From assembly GCA_015055815.1 (NCBI GenBank), contig SVHM01000001.1, positions 295,774-359,773 on the forward strand: a DNA stretch of 64,000 nt, given 5' to 3'. Under the pieces are notes generated by a model. That model made no database searches, had not been told where the DNA came from, and was given only the letters and a program-made list of their open reading frames with translations. The translations under genes were made by a program, and so were the position numbers. Of the stretch, positions 15,340 through 27,100 are shown in pieces. This DNA comes from Clostridiales bacterium. GTDB lineage: Bacteria; Bacillota; Clostridia; Christensenellales; UBA1242. The stretch's first letter is position 1. Each line of letters begins with the position of its first letter.

Positions 15340-16383
15340 CTATGCAAGACTTGTAGCTCCTGTTACAGCTGTTGAACTATTTACTGCAAGAGCTATATGT
15401 TTCCAAGAGTTAAAACCAACGCCGAAACGACAATAACCGTTCCAATAGAAATCACGAGTATGGTCGTCGATATTATTTCTAATATCAAGTGGCACTCTGT
15501 TATAGAACATATTACCAAGCAAATTTTCATTAGCTTCAGAAGACATTACCATAAGTCTATCGTCAGTTGTTTCCCAACCTGGAAGAACAACAACAGTCCA
15601 ATTACCGTATTGAGTGTTAATATCGTTGTCGTTGCTACCAACTGTTCTTTCAGAGCCAACAACTTTTTTAACCATAGCCTCAAGCTTTGGTCTATTGCAA
15701 GGAATAATAACAATATCAGCTACATATTCCATTGTTTCACCATTTTCATCTTTAAAGTTTCTAACCTTATTAGCAAGAACACCCAAAGCCTCTTCAAGTT
15801 TAGCTGCAGTGCTTGAAATATCTCCGTAGAAATAGTTTGTTTGAGTTTTGCCTTTCATTTTTTCAGTGCCATATTTGTGAGCGTTGCTGAATAATGCAAG
15901 ACCGTCTTGACAAGTTAAATCTACAACAGCCTTATTAAATGTAAAGCTTGTTTTTGTACCATTGATAAGAGCCTGAGCTGCAATTTGGTTACGAGTTTTA
16001 TAGTATGCTCTAACAAACTTACGTGGTTTGTTTTTCATATTAGCACCCATACCAAATTTAGCGTCGTCAGCCATTTCTTTAGTAATTGTAAATTCTTTCA
16101 TAAAAGCAATATGTTCGATTGTCTTTTTGAAAGTTGTTTCAACGTTATCATTTTCAGCACCTTGTCCCTCTTTAGCGTGTTGGAAAGTTCCGAAATCTGA
16201 TTCGCCGATAATTGTTTCTGCATATCTATTAGACTTCTCGATATTAAACAAGAAATCTAAGATACCTTTTTGCTTTTCGCAAATATTGCTCTCGTTTTCA
16301 ATAAGAGCTTTAATAGGGTGTTCAAACTTACCCATCATTGGGTCGTTTTTACCTGACATTTTACTATATACAAAATTAGACAT
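15340..16383 (-). CDS. Major capsid protein (347 aa)
   Basis: HK97-fold type by order and composition: scaffold, decoration and capsid genes are adjacent, and the protein has the usual long N-terminal helix (about 1-60), conserved-looking middle (YYKTRNQIAAQALINGTKTS) and C-terminal core (VVVLPGWETTDDRLMVMS, FYWNGYCRFGVGFNSW). It resembles the Mu gpT-like capsid group in layout. An RBS precedes MSNFVYSK. A high-copy virion subunit is expected. Confidence 0.85.
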   Translation of the reverse strand: MSNFVYSKMSGKNDPMMGKFEHPIKALIENESNICEKQKGILDFLFNIEKSNRYAETIIGESDFGTFQHAKEGQGAENDNVETTFKKTIEHIAFMKEFTITKEMADDAKFGMGANMKNKPRKFVRAYYKTRNQIAAQALINGTKTSFTFNKAVVDLTCQDGLALFSNAHKYGTEKMKGKTQTNYFYGDISSTAAKLEEALGVLANKVRNFKDENGETMEYVADIVIIPCNRPKLEAMVKKVVGSERTVGSNDNDINTQYGNWTVVVLPGWETTDDRLMVMSSEANENLLGNMFYNRVPLDIRNNIDDHTRDFYWNGYCRFGVGFNSWKHIALAVNSSTAVTGATSLA

Positions 16384-16400
16384 AAGTTTTTACCTCCACC

Positions 16401-16799
16401 TTAAATTCTAACTACTACTTTATCGCCTGCTACAGCAGCACCGTTAATATCAACGATTGTTACAACGCCGCTTGTAGTAGTTGCAGTTACTTGTAGTCCG
16501 TCAGTATGAATTGTTACTTTATCTCCAACATTTAGGCTGGTTGGAGCAGCTGTTACAGGAACTTCATATACCTGATTTTTTTCTACTCTGCATACAGCAA
16601 GAGTTCTTTTGGCTGCGGCAGCAGCAACACTGCCCATAGCAATGAATTGAGGAGCAACTGTAGCTCCGCATTTTGTAAGCTTTCCGCTTGATAATACAAG
16701 AGCTTCGCCCATTTCAACAGCTTCATTAGCTGTTACTTCCAAATATTCAGGCTCTGGAACGTTGATTCTTGCATTTTCGATTTTTAATAATCTGAACAT
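16401..16799 (-). CDS. Capsid decoration/head-stabilising protein (132 aa)
   Basis: Small, Ala/Val/Thr-rich, nearly all beta strand (EALVLSSGKLTKCGATVAP, GDKVTIHTDGLQVTATT). Encoded between scaffold and capsid, the usual place for head decoration proteins (DUF2190 or gpD-like types). No specific family is certain. The gap to the scaffold gene is 18 nt, so cotranscribed. Confidence 0.7.
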   Translation of the reverse strand: MFRLLKIENARINVPEPEYLEVTANEAVEMGEALVLSSGKLTKCGATVAPQFIAMGSVAAAAAKRTLAVCRVEKNQVYEVPVTAAPTSLNVGDKVTIHTDGLQVTATTTSGVVTIVDINGAAVAGDKVVVRI

Positions 16800-16817
16800 A
16801 AAATGTCCCTCCTGTTT

Positions 16818-17684
16818 TTAATTTTTAGATTGTTTATAAAGAGCCATTATCTCTTTATCGGTTTTGTTAGGGAAAATATCCCTCCACTCAGCCAATTCGC
16901 TTTTAGTCATTGTAACTGAGTCATCTTTAGAATTTTTAGGCACAACCGAGTTAAGGTGTCCCTTATTGTTAAGATTTTTTTGCTTAACTGCATTAGCTAC
17001 ATTTTCTCTAATACTATTAGAGTTGACTGCAGCATACGCCTCTTTTGGGGATAAGCCCAAATCTCTTAATTGCCCAAACCTGGCAAAATTTTCTATTTCC
17101 GTGATTGAGCCATATTTTTTAGTTTCAGGATAATTTGCTTGAATTTCAGCAAGGTCAGCTTTCATTTTCTTTTCAAACTCACTTCTCTGATACATTTCTC
17201 TAGCAAGATTATCTCTTTCTTTTTCAGCTTTAGCTTTCTTATATTCTTCTAAAGTTGTATCATCTGCTTCTGCAGCCAACTTTTCAAAGCCCTCAAGAAC
17301 GTTATCGCCCTCAACACCTAACTTAGATAAGGTTTCTTTGCCTTGAGATTTTAAAGCTTTAAGCTCTTTCTCAAGCTCTGCAATTCTCTTTTTATCTTCG
17401 CTTTCAGTGTTTTTCTCTTTGTCAGGCTCCACTACTTCTTCAGATTTATCCGAGCCCTCGTTTTCGTCTTCATCTTCAGTTTCGTCCTGACTCTCGTCAA
17501 TATCTTCATCTTCTACGTCGTCATCAACAACGTCAGGGATAATGATATTTCCGTCTTCATCATATTCGAACTCATCATCAGAGCTATCTTCATTAGTTGT
17601 ATCTGATTCTAGCTCTTCGCTTTCTTCAGTATCAACTTCTTCATCTAACTCATCATCAAGCTCTAAATTTTCTTTATCAATCAT
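16818..17684 (-). CDS. Phage scaffolding protein (288 aa)
   Basis: A strongly acidic N-terminus (about residues 1-95 almost only Asp, Glu and Ser), then a long coiled coil (EDKKRIAELEKELKALKSQG onward), then a short basic tail (NNKGHLNSVVP...PNKTDKEIMALYKQSKN). This acidic/coiled-coil/basic-tail plan is that of capsid scaffolding proteins, whose C-terminus binds the shell. RBS AGGAGG upstream. It precedes decoration and capsid genes. Confidence 0.8.
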   Translation of the reverse strand: MIDKENLELDDELDEEVDTEESEELESDTTNEDSSDDEFEYDEDGNIIIPDVVDDDVEDEDIDESQDETEDEDENEGSDKSEEVVEPDKEKNTESEDKKRIAELEKELKALKSQGKETLSKLGVEGDNVLEGFEKLAAEADDTTLEEYKKAKAEKERDNLAREMYQRSEFEKKMKADLAEIQANYPETKKYGSITEIENFARFGQLRDLGLSPKEAYAAVNSNSIRENVANAVKQKNLNNKGHLNSVVPKNSKDDSVTMTKSELAEWRDIFPNKTDKEIMALYKQSKN

Positions 17685-17721
17685 CGTTATTTCCTCCTAT
17701 TTTGATTAGATATTAAATGGT

Positions 17722-17853
17722 TTATTTTTTACCGTTTCTAAGGTCGCTACCTTTTACGATAGTTGACTTAGGAGAGTCGGCACCCACAGACTTTGGAGCT
17801 TTAATAATGCCACCCTTATTGGTAGCAAACCTGTTGTCTTTTCCTGGTTTCAT
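17722..17853 (-). CDS. Small basic phage protein (43 aa)
   Basis: Starts MKPGKDNRFATNKGGIIKAP and ends with a Lys-rich tail; 43 residues, basic, probably unstructured. AGGAGG 9 nt before the ATG and a placement between the zinc-ribbon gene and scaffold support it as a real gene. It begins the head operon just after the leader hairpin at 17894-17928. It might be a minor head or nucleic-acid binding protein; no family known to me. Confidence 0.75.
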   Translation of the reverse strand: MKPGKDNRFATNKGGIIKAPKSVGADSPKSTIVKGSDLRNGKK

Positions 17854-17893
17854 AACTACAGTTCCTCCTTTTTAATAAATTTTGTAAAGAAAA

Positions 17894-17928
17894 GAGCCCT
17901 AAACTACCATTTTTGTAGTTAAGGGCTC
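17894..17928 (-). terminator. Terminator-like hairpin in the leader of the head operon
   Basis: 14-bp arms GAGCCCTAAACTAC / GTAGTTAAGGGCTC match at 13 positions, followed on the minus strand by TTTTCTTT. It stands between the zinc-ribbon gene and the 43-aa protein. The sequence around it (AGGGCTCTA..TCTC..TGGA..GGCAC) is shared with the leader of the terminase gene (34136-34170), so it looks like a copied regulatory hairpin and not only an end-of-operon signal. Confidence 0.75.
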
Positions 17929-17961
17929 TATCTCTTTGGACTTAGGCACGTTGGTTTTATG

Positions 17962-18126
17962 TTATTCAGTTGTAACTTCAAACAATTTTCCACAGCACCT
18001 ACACTTAAATGTAAGTCCGCAGACCTTACTATCTTTTGTTAAGCCTATCCTTTGCACTTTAGTATTACAGTGAGGACAAACGATTTTCGTAATTTCAGAT
18101 TCCACAGTTGGAGTAATTTTTAACAT
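17962..18126 (-). CDS. Zinc-ribbon mini-protein (54 aa)
   Basis: Start taken at MLKITPTVES since AGGAGGAAAGAGT precedes it. Two CxxC knuckles (CPHC at about 17-20 and CRCC at about 39-42) form a rubredoxin/zinc-ribbon site. Similar small phage proteins are common beside morphogenesis genes but their role is unknown. It lies between the shared 18-bp motif at 18168 and the leader hairpin at 17894, that is, inserted within the duplicated regulatory module. Confidence 0.75.
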   Translation of the reverse strand: MLKITPTVESEITKIVCPHCNTKVQRIGLTKDSKVCGLTFKCRCCGKLFEVTTE

Positions 18127-18167
18127 ACTCTTTCCTCCTGAATAAATAATAACATACATTTAACTCG

Positions 18168-18185
18168 ATTTAGTCCCTATTTATT
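18168..18185 (-). promoter_or_regulatory. 18-bp motif shared with the terminase leader, copy 1
   Basis: AATAAATAGGGACTAAAT on the minus strand overlaps the TAG stop of the giant protein. The identical 18 bp occurs at 34230-34247 upstream of the small terminase gene. Both precede a GAGCCC hairpin on the same strand. It may be a phage promoter or activator site. Confidence 0.5.
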
Positions 18186-21100
18186 CACGTTAAAAGGCGT
18201 CTGAGAGATGATTTTACCGTTTTTTACCTCAAAGCCACATATTTGTGCAAGCTTAGCCTTTTCGGCTTGAGTAGCCGTTTTTAAGCCTAAAATAAACTTT
18301 AATAATTTATTTTTTGCTATTTTCTCAGAATAACCTCTAAACTCTTTATCCTGAATTGAATATCCTTTATAAGCCAGGATAAACAATCTTTGCTCGTCGC
18401 TTAAATTCTGAGTCAATAAGTATTTAATAACTTTCTTCTTTTTTGAGCCTGTTATTGTTTTACCTGAAGAGTCTTTATCTGACTCTATTAAAGATAAACC
18501 AACAAACACAGGAGAAAGTGTGTCAATAGAAATATATTTAGACAAGGTTAATAAATTGTTGTTATTTTCAACACCTAAAGTTTCAGATACTGCTTTAGCA
18601 TAATATGCGTCAAAAACTTGTTTGATAGCTTTAGCTTTATTCTCTTCAGATAACATTTTATAATTGCTTGTCAAAATCATTTTATCTACATAGGCATTGG
18701 CTTGACTATAAGTCTTTTTGAATTGTGTTTTTTGCGATTCTGAAAGAGAAATTTCCTCTCCATTATAAGAAATACTATCCCCAACACTCTTAGGAAGAAC
18801 TGAATATCCTGAGCTATACAGTTTTCTTAATGTAGATAATGTATTCTCACTATAATCGCCCCCTGTTCGCTCATCAAGTACAAGATTTAACAACATTGAA
18901 ATCATTTCAATATCATCATCTTCAATAGCTTTCTTTAGGTCGTTAAGATAATTTTTCTTATAAAAAACATTGTCTATTTTGTATGCACTTGTTGGGCTAA
19001 CTCGTTTAGTTAAACCATAAGCAATATTGTAAATATTTCTTGTTGGTATTCCCAAAATCTGACCTGCAGCATAAGATAGTTGCTTAATACTCTTTGCAAT
19101 ATCTTGCTGAGAGGCGTTTCCTGACATAAGTTTTTCTGCAACACTTATTAAACTTGCTGCACTATCCAACAAATCGTTTAATGCAGAATAAGCATAGTTG
19201 TCAAGACTATATCCCTCAACAAGCCTAGAATAAACGTCTCTAATTAAAGGCAACCCCCCAAACAAATTACCTACAAAATCTACAATAACGGTTTCTGCAG
19301 AGTTTTCTTTGTCATCTTCTTTGTCATACAACCAACGGAATAACTTAGCTACGCCTGCCATAAACGCCGCAGAAGTAACGAGAGCAATTACTGATTTAAA
19401 ACATTTCTTTTCAGCAATTTTAATCTGAGCTTTTATCTTAGCTTGAGCTTGAGTATCCTTTGTTTGTTTTAACTTAGTTTTTAACGTTCCCAATTCACCA
19501 AACGAATCTATAACACGCCCTATAACTTTCATACTATCTGCAGAGAACATTGTAACGGTTCTAAGAATCTCATTTCCTGAACGCATAGCCGCAGACCTTT
19601 CCGTAGAAATTGAGTTTTGTTGAGTTTCAAGGATAACCTTTTTTAAAAGTTTTCCTGCCTCAATTTTATTAGCAGTGGTACCGATTTTGGCACCTGTATT
19701 TTTTTGCACTTGAACTTGACAAGCTCCAAATAATCTCTTAACAACAAATCTATCCACTTTGCCGATAGGAGCCATTAAAACATTTCCGACCTTGCCGACT
19801 CTATCTAATACACCCTGAGCCATAGCTGCAGCATTATCTGAATTTCTAAGCTTAGCTAAAGGACAATAAATATCTACGTCTTTAGCAGAAACTGTCATAC
19901 CTTTAATAATGCTGTTTGTTTCAAGTATGCTAGATGAGGCAAAAATTGAAGACAGCTGAGTTACCCATACTTTAGGGTTTGCTCCAAGTTGAAATTTTGC
20001 ATAGCTACCACGCAAGAAACTAAGCAGCTTCATACCCTCACTTGATGATGACGGTATTCCTTGAATATCTGATATTAGCTTACTAAAATACTGCTTTCCT
20101 TTAGACCACGTGTTTTGACTTTCAGTTGCTACGCTAATAGGTTTATTTCTATCTCCTGAAATGTCTAAATTATATAGTCTATTAAATGTATCTATAGCAG
20201 GAGATAAATAAGCGTATTTTGTAACAGCTTTAATGTGTCTATTATATACAGTGTCAGCAGATTCAATAAACAGCTCTTGTTTTGCACCTTTAACAGTATC
20301 TTTGTTAAATGACGCATTACTTACCCTGTCTAATTCTGCAGCAAATTCTGAAGTATCTACATTTTTGGCTATATTTCCACGTCTAATAGGATAATAATAA
20401 TCTTCTTGAGCATTTGTATAGCCCAACCTTTGCATATCTCTATCAGCTTTTAGTTTTTTAGCGTCTTGATTGTATCCAACCTCTAAAATAGAAATATATT
20501 CTTTATCGGTGGCGGATAATAACTTATCAATCACAACTCTTTCATCTTCTACAGCTGTAAGAATATCAGCCTCTGAACTTGCTCCTGTAGCAAAACCAGG
20601 AACTCTAATTTTCTTTCCTTTTTTATCTATAAAAGAGAAACCACTTAAAACCAAACCTGCGTGTGCCTGCTCACGTTTCATAGTCATATACAAGCCTATA
20701 AGATGAGCTTTTGGTATTTCTACGCCTTTATAAGTTACATTTTCTTGTAAATTTTTAACATATTTTTTATTTTTTGTTAAAAACTCGTTATATTTTTGCT
20801 TTATTTCCATTTCTGAAACTTCAGCGTCAATACTAGCGTCTCTTAATTCAATCATCATATCAGAGAAGAAACCGTTTTCATATCTATCCATACGTCTTGC
20901 AACTGTCATAGGGTCGCCAAACGTTTGCATATAACTACTTTCAGTTATCTTACCAAGAAGACCAACCTTTAAATTTTCATTATTGTGAATGGTTTTTATA
21001 TACCTTTCAGCCTCAGGAATAGCCTCTATCCACTTACCTTGTTTATAAACTCTATTGTAATTTTCTACAAAAGTAACAAAGTAAGACATAACATTTCTAA

Positions 21101-24100
21101 GCATTTCAAGGTCTGTATTGCTATATACTTTGCTGCCACCTGCAAGCTGCTCAAGCATAAACTCTACGTCTTCATTAAAACAGTCTTCAAGGAAAGGGTT
21201 TTCCCTTGTGTACCATTTTAACAAGTCAGCCATTACAGCTCTAGTTCCTGTAGCATTAAGGTTACCTCTATACTTAACCCTGGTTAGCTTTTCTATTGAC
21301 TGCTTAAAAATATCACTCTTATACGCTGTAGCATTTAGGAATATTCCTAACTTCAACTCTTTCATTCTTTGAGCCCTATCAAGAACGTTGTTTATTAAAA
21401 TATTTCTTCTTGAAATATCTTTTACTTGTTCTTTTAAGTTCTTAATCTTTTCAGTGTATTTATCAACTAATTTACCATACTTAGATTGAGTTCCTTTTTC
21501 GTCATAAGCTAAAAGTATATCTTTTGCTATTTCTTGTCTTAACTGTTGAATTTTTGATTCAGAGCCATAATTTTTCAATCTTATAGTTTTTGCTCTTTCG
21601 TTTACTGTTCGCTTAGCAGATTCATATCTATCTATCATTTGGAAGAAAATATCTGCCTCATTGATAGCGTCGATAAAAATTCCCTCTTCAGCAAGTTCTT
21701 GAGCTATTGTATCAGGAGTTTGTTTGCTAGTTTTGCTACCCCATACTAAATTGATTGAATTTTTTGTGTCATATTTATGACGTATTTCGCCCTGTATTCC
21801 ACTCAGGTCAATATTGTGCATATAACTACGCAACACTGTTAATACTCTCATCTCGTCTGAATAATCAGCAGTATCATACATATCTTGCAAAACAGTCCTT
21901 TCGATTATATAGTCAGCAATACTTAAAGCTACGCCACTTCTATAACCCTCAGAGGTATTATTTAGTTTCGTAAATAATCTATCAATAACTGCATTTTTAT
22001 CTTTTTTACTCAACACACCATATTTATCGTCAAGAACCAATCTTTCATCAATAATACTATTGATAACTTCAGTTGCGTCAAGCTTAGAATATACTTTTAA
22101 CCTGGTATTATTTGCAACAAACTTAGCTCTTTGTGCTTTAGATAAGCCACCAACTGCTTGATTTTCATCTTCTTGTAGAGCAAAACGAATATCGTCATTA
22201 AGTGTAGGTTTTTTATTATCAACTCTTTTGATTTGATTAGGGTCAAACACAACATATTCTTTAGTTCCGTCTCCGTAATCATATATTACACCGTCATACC
22301 CACTATCTTTTAGCGATTTTGTAAACGACAATATATCTTTTGCATTAACTATAGGCAATAAAACGTTGTTTTTAATTCTATTCTTTGGAAAGCTTAAATC
22401 TTTAGCTATACTTGCGGCGTTTTTGTCGGTATATATAAACGGTTTTTCAATGTTTATATATAATTCCATAATTTGCCCTGAGCCGTCTTTTGCAAGTGAG
22501 CCATTTTTTCTATTATAAGTTTTTGCAAGTGTTTTATTATTTGTAAAATAAAAACCGTTTCCAAAAATTCCTAGATTGTTTGTATTCGTACCAATTAGAG
22601 CCTTGTTAAATGTAAAGAAGTTGTTATTTGTGCCGTGATATACTATTTGCAATCGACCTAAATCATCAACCACTTTAGATTTTTTAAAATATTCAATTTG
22701 TTCGCTTGAGAGAGTGTTGTTTTCTGAATCAACCTCAATTAACGCATATCGAATATCATCATCATTTGTTGGTTTAAAGTTAGAGGTATTTTTTACTTGA
22801 TTTGGTTTAAGTGCTATCCACGTTTCAACACTTCTTCCAAATGAACCTCTATCCTCGAAGATATGTATTCCGTCATATCCTGAATCTTGCAAATAATTGT
22901 CTATAAGCTCCTTAGCTCTTTTATCAGCCTTGCTATTTTCGGAACGCCACTCTTTCAAAACCTCATCACACATTTTTGTGCTTTCTTCGATAATGCTATC
23001 AAGTTGCTCGTCGGTTAATTCTGAAAACTGTAAACCCTTGCGTCGTGCAAGACGCTTTTCTGAAAAATATTCCTCAAACAGCTCATTGTATTTTTTGTCA
23101 TTGTCGGCAATTTCGTTAATTATTGAATCATATCCCTCTATATTTTGTCGCCAATAGCTTTGTGCTTGCTCACGGTTCATAAAAACAAGAGGTCTTGTGA
23201 TATTTGCATATAATCGCATTTGTTTATCGCCTTTAAGACCTATGTTGGCGGCGGTAGGCTTTAAAAATATACCGTGCGGCATTTCATAATCACTATGACC
23301 TGCCCCCTGTTTATTTGTATCAAAAACGGTAAACTCTGAACCTGTTTGATGATATAAAACCAACAACCTACCACTCTCATCAAGAACGCTACTATTTTTA
23401 AAATATTTTACTTGTTCATCACTAAGAGCGTCGCCGTAAGAGTCTCTATTTGGAATTGCATATCTTATGTCGTTATCAGACGTTGGACTGGTGTTTGTTG
23501 TTTCTTTAATTTGATTAGAGTCGAGAGCAACATAATAACCTTTTTGTTTGTTTATTATTCCGTCATAACCCTGTTTCCTTATAAGTTCCAACAAACGCTT
23601 TGTATCAACCCTATCTCTATATCTAGCACTATAAACATAATAATCAACGTCAAAAGTTCCTCCAAACTCATCTCTTAACTTGCTTATAATAGAAGATTTA
23701 TGCACCAAATCAACCTCAAGAGGTTTTTTAATGTTTAAATAAGCAGATATAACACGCCCATTTTTCTTAGCGTATTTCTCTGTTGCCTCTGATAAATTAC
23801 TTGTAAAGTAGAAACCTTGACCTAATAAGCCTGTTGACTTTGATTTTTTAATATCAAAAATAGTAAAATTATTATTTCCCGTTCCGTGATAAACAGGTAA
23901 TAATTTCCCATTTTCATCAACAACTTTGCTGTCCGCAAAGAATTTACGTTGATTTTCAGACAATTTATTGCCGTTAGAATCTTCTTCAGGAAGAGCATAC
24001 ATTATTTCGTGCTCTATACCAAACTCTGATTTAAGCCTTGCGTCAAACTCTTCATTAACTTTGTAAATACCTTGCTTATTTTTAATATGAGATATATCTT

Positions 24101-27100
24101 TCAATGAATAAATGTTTGCATAAACTTCGCCCCAAATATAGTCTTCAAATCTTGAAACAGGAATTGAGTCATATTCTTTTTTATAACCAGAATAGTATTT
24201 TTCATAAAGAAAGTCTTTTTCTTTTTGTGTCAACACCTTGCCTATTTCATTTTTGTAAGCTTTATATAATTCAGGATACTCAGATTCAAAATAATGTGTT
24301 TTCTCGTGCCTATTAGTAGTATTAAATAAAGGAGCAATCTCATCAAGCAATAAAAACATTTTATCGGTTGTTGGTACATAAAAACCACCGACGTCAACAC
24401 TTTGATAACTAGGGTCAACAAAAAACCACGTTCTTATTCCAAACTCTGAATTTTCTTCTTTTATGTCTATTAAATTTCTAGGCAAACAACTAGGGTCAAC
24501 AATTCTAATAGATTCGCCTAAATTTCCAACAGTATATCCGTCAGTAATTTTTCTTAAATCATAGGTTTTATATAGTTTTGCGTAATTTATAACACTAACT
24601 AAAAAGCCTATTGATTCTGAGTTTTCCTGGAGGCTGAAGCCTTGTGATATTTCTCGAAGTCGCTCTGAGTAAGGCTCAGGTAGTCTCCATTTTTGCTGAT
24701 TGTTGTTATTATAGGCTCTTGTTTGGTCTTCGATTGCTTTTTGTTGTAATAAGGACTGTCTTTCTTCATTTTTTAACTCCTTTAAATCTTTTTCAAACAT
24801 TGGAATTAGGTTTTTAGGAACCTTAGCCTCTCTTAATAAGTCTTCATTGTGTTTAATTGAAGATTGAATCGCTTTTAATCTATTATTTATATCTTTTGCA
24901 GTATAATCAATAATAGCGTTTTGCAATTTAATCGGAATATCCTTTTCCTCTATTCCGTCTAATTGCTTATTATTATATCCACTTTTTTCATCTTTTGCAA
25001 GAGCATAAGCTTCCTTTGATTGATTCGTCTTTGTTGTTTCTACAGCATTAGTTCCTTGATTACGTGCAGAAAACTCATCAAACAATTTTTTATACTGCTT
25101 AAATAATTTATTTGCAGCACCTGTTAATTTGACGTCTTCTTTATAATCTTTTGAAGAACTTTTAAAGAAATTAAGTATTTTTTCTTTTACTGTAGGTTTT
25201 TTAGCAACCAACCTTTCAAGAATATTTTTATTTGAAAGTGTTTGCTCTGCAAAGTGTGCATTTATCTCGTCAGAGATTTCAACAATTCCACTTTTACCGA
25301 TTTTAGAATACCTTTTACGTATAGCTTGTTTTTCTTCTGCAGACATTGTTTCCAAGCCCTCTGCTACCTGCAATACTCCATTTTGTAAATTGTAGATAGC
25401 GTGAGTTAGTTCGTGAATAAGTATCATTTCTCCTGTTCTATTCTTAGATTCAGGGTTAATAATAATTCTATTATTCTTTAAATCAATAGCACCGTCTGCA
25501 AAAGTTCCATTTGCTGCAACAAAAGACGCCTCTTTGTTAAATACAATATTTAACCCTGAACGTGCGGCAACTCTTGCGGCTGTAAGAACAAAGTCTTCAG
25601 ATACACCTGCAGCCCTACCTTGTCTGATGACGGCTCTAACCATACTTTGATTAGCTGCACTAAGATTGTTATAGTTAGAAATATTTTCTCTAGCATAAGA
25701 ATCAAGCTCTGCAGCTTGTTTTTTAAGTTCAGATTCTTGCTCAAGCTGTTTAGTAACCTCAGCCGCCACCTGACCTCTTTGTTTGTTTATTTGTCTGATT
25801 AGCTTGTTTAATTCTTGCTTTGTTAATGGTTTCGATAATCTTTTGCTAGTATAATCGTAAGTTCTATATATATTGCCCTCTTTTATAATAGCCATTTGAC
25901 TATCATCAAGAATAAATCTAGCCGCACCGTCTGCAGTCATATTTACCACTTTAGGCAAATTTCTTGCTGTATCAGGAGCTATATTTTCAGCCTCTCTGAT
26001 AATAAGACGTTCTTTTTTATAAGTTTCTACTCCGTCATTTTCAACAAACTGAGTAATTTTATCTAACAGTTGGTCGTTGGTTATAGTTTCCCAATTATCA
26101 ATACCAAGTTTTTCTCCAACAGCTTGAAGTTCTGATTCAGTAGCTGTTTCAATAAACCTGTTTAAATCAACCTGAGAGCTTAATTGTTGCCCCATAAGAA
26201 CCGACTCTTTAAACTTTGCAGCATTGATTGATATTTGTCCTGTAGCGTCAGCAACAGCTAAGCTTCTCAAAATATCATTAGTTTTTAAAGCTTTAGAGAA
26301 AGACTTAGGGTTGTTCATATCAACGCCTTGACGTATTTGTTCTGCAGTAAATTGTAATGGGTTGCCCTTTGCGTCAGTATATCCAAATGCAGTAAGTCTT
26401 TCAGCTATAACTTCTGCATTATTTACGATATTCATAGCACTTTTATTAACTATAGGAGAGAACACAGCCGTCGTATTTGCCTTTTCAAGCACTCCAAGCA
26501 ACATTTTTTGTTTAACAGTGGAGATAGTTCCGTTTGTTTTTTTCATACTTGCCTGTAATTCATTATACACGTTATTTACAAGTTCAAACGATTCAAGTTG
26601 AGTGTTATTTTGTTTTTCATAAACACTTAACTCTCTTGCCATTTCTAATACGCCGTTTTGCTTGTTTTCTGCAGCAATTTTGCTACCTCTAGCAGTACTT
26701 GCAATATTTCTAAGAGAAACGTCAGCACCACCCATAATAGCACCACTTAAGCCACCTATTAACGCAGCATATCCTATCTCCTGGAACGTTGCGTCTTTTG
26801 CATTAGGGTCATAAGTTAATCTAGCCCATACAGGAGAAACTAATTCTGCAACACCCTCTTCAAAAGCTTCCCCAATAAAACCTTTAACTATAGCTTTACC
26901 TAAAGTTTGCCTTGTAGCAGAAGTTGCAATTTCTTTACCAAAAGACTTAGAAATATTTTTTACTACTTGACCTGTACCAACGCCAATACCTGCAGAAATT
27001 CCCTCTATAGCACCCTCAGTTACACCAACCAAAGCACCATATCCAAACTCTTTACCACTAAGCTCGCCTGTTTGTTGATAAGCCTCTTTTGTAGCATTAC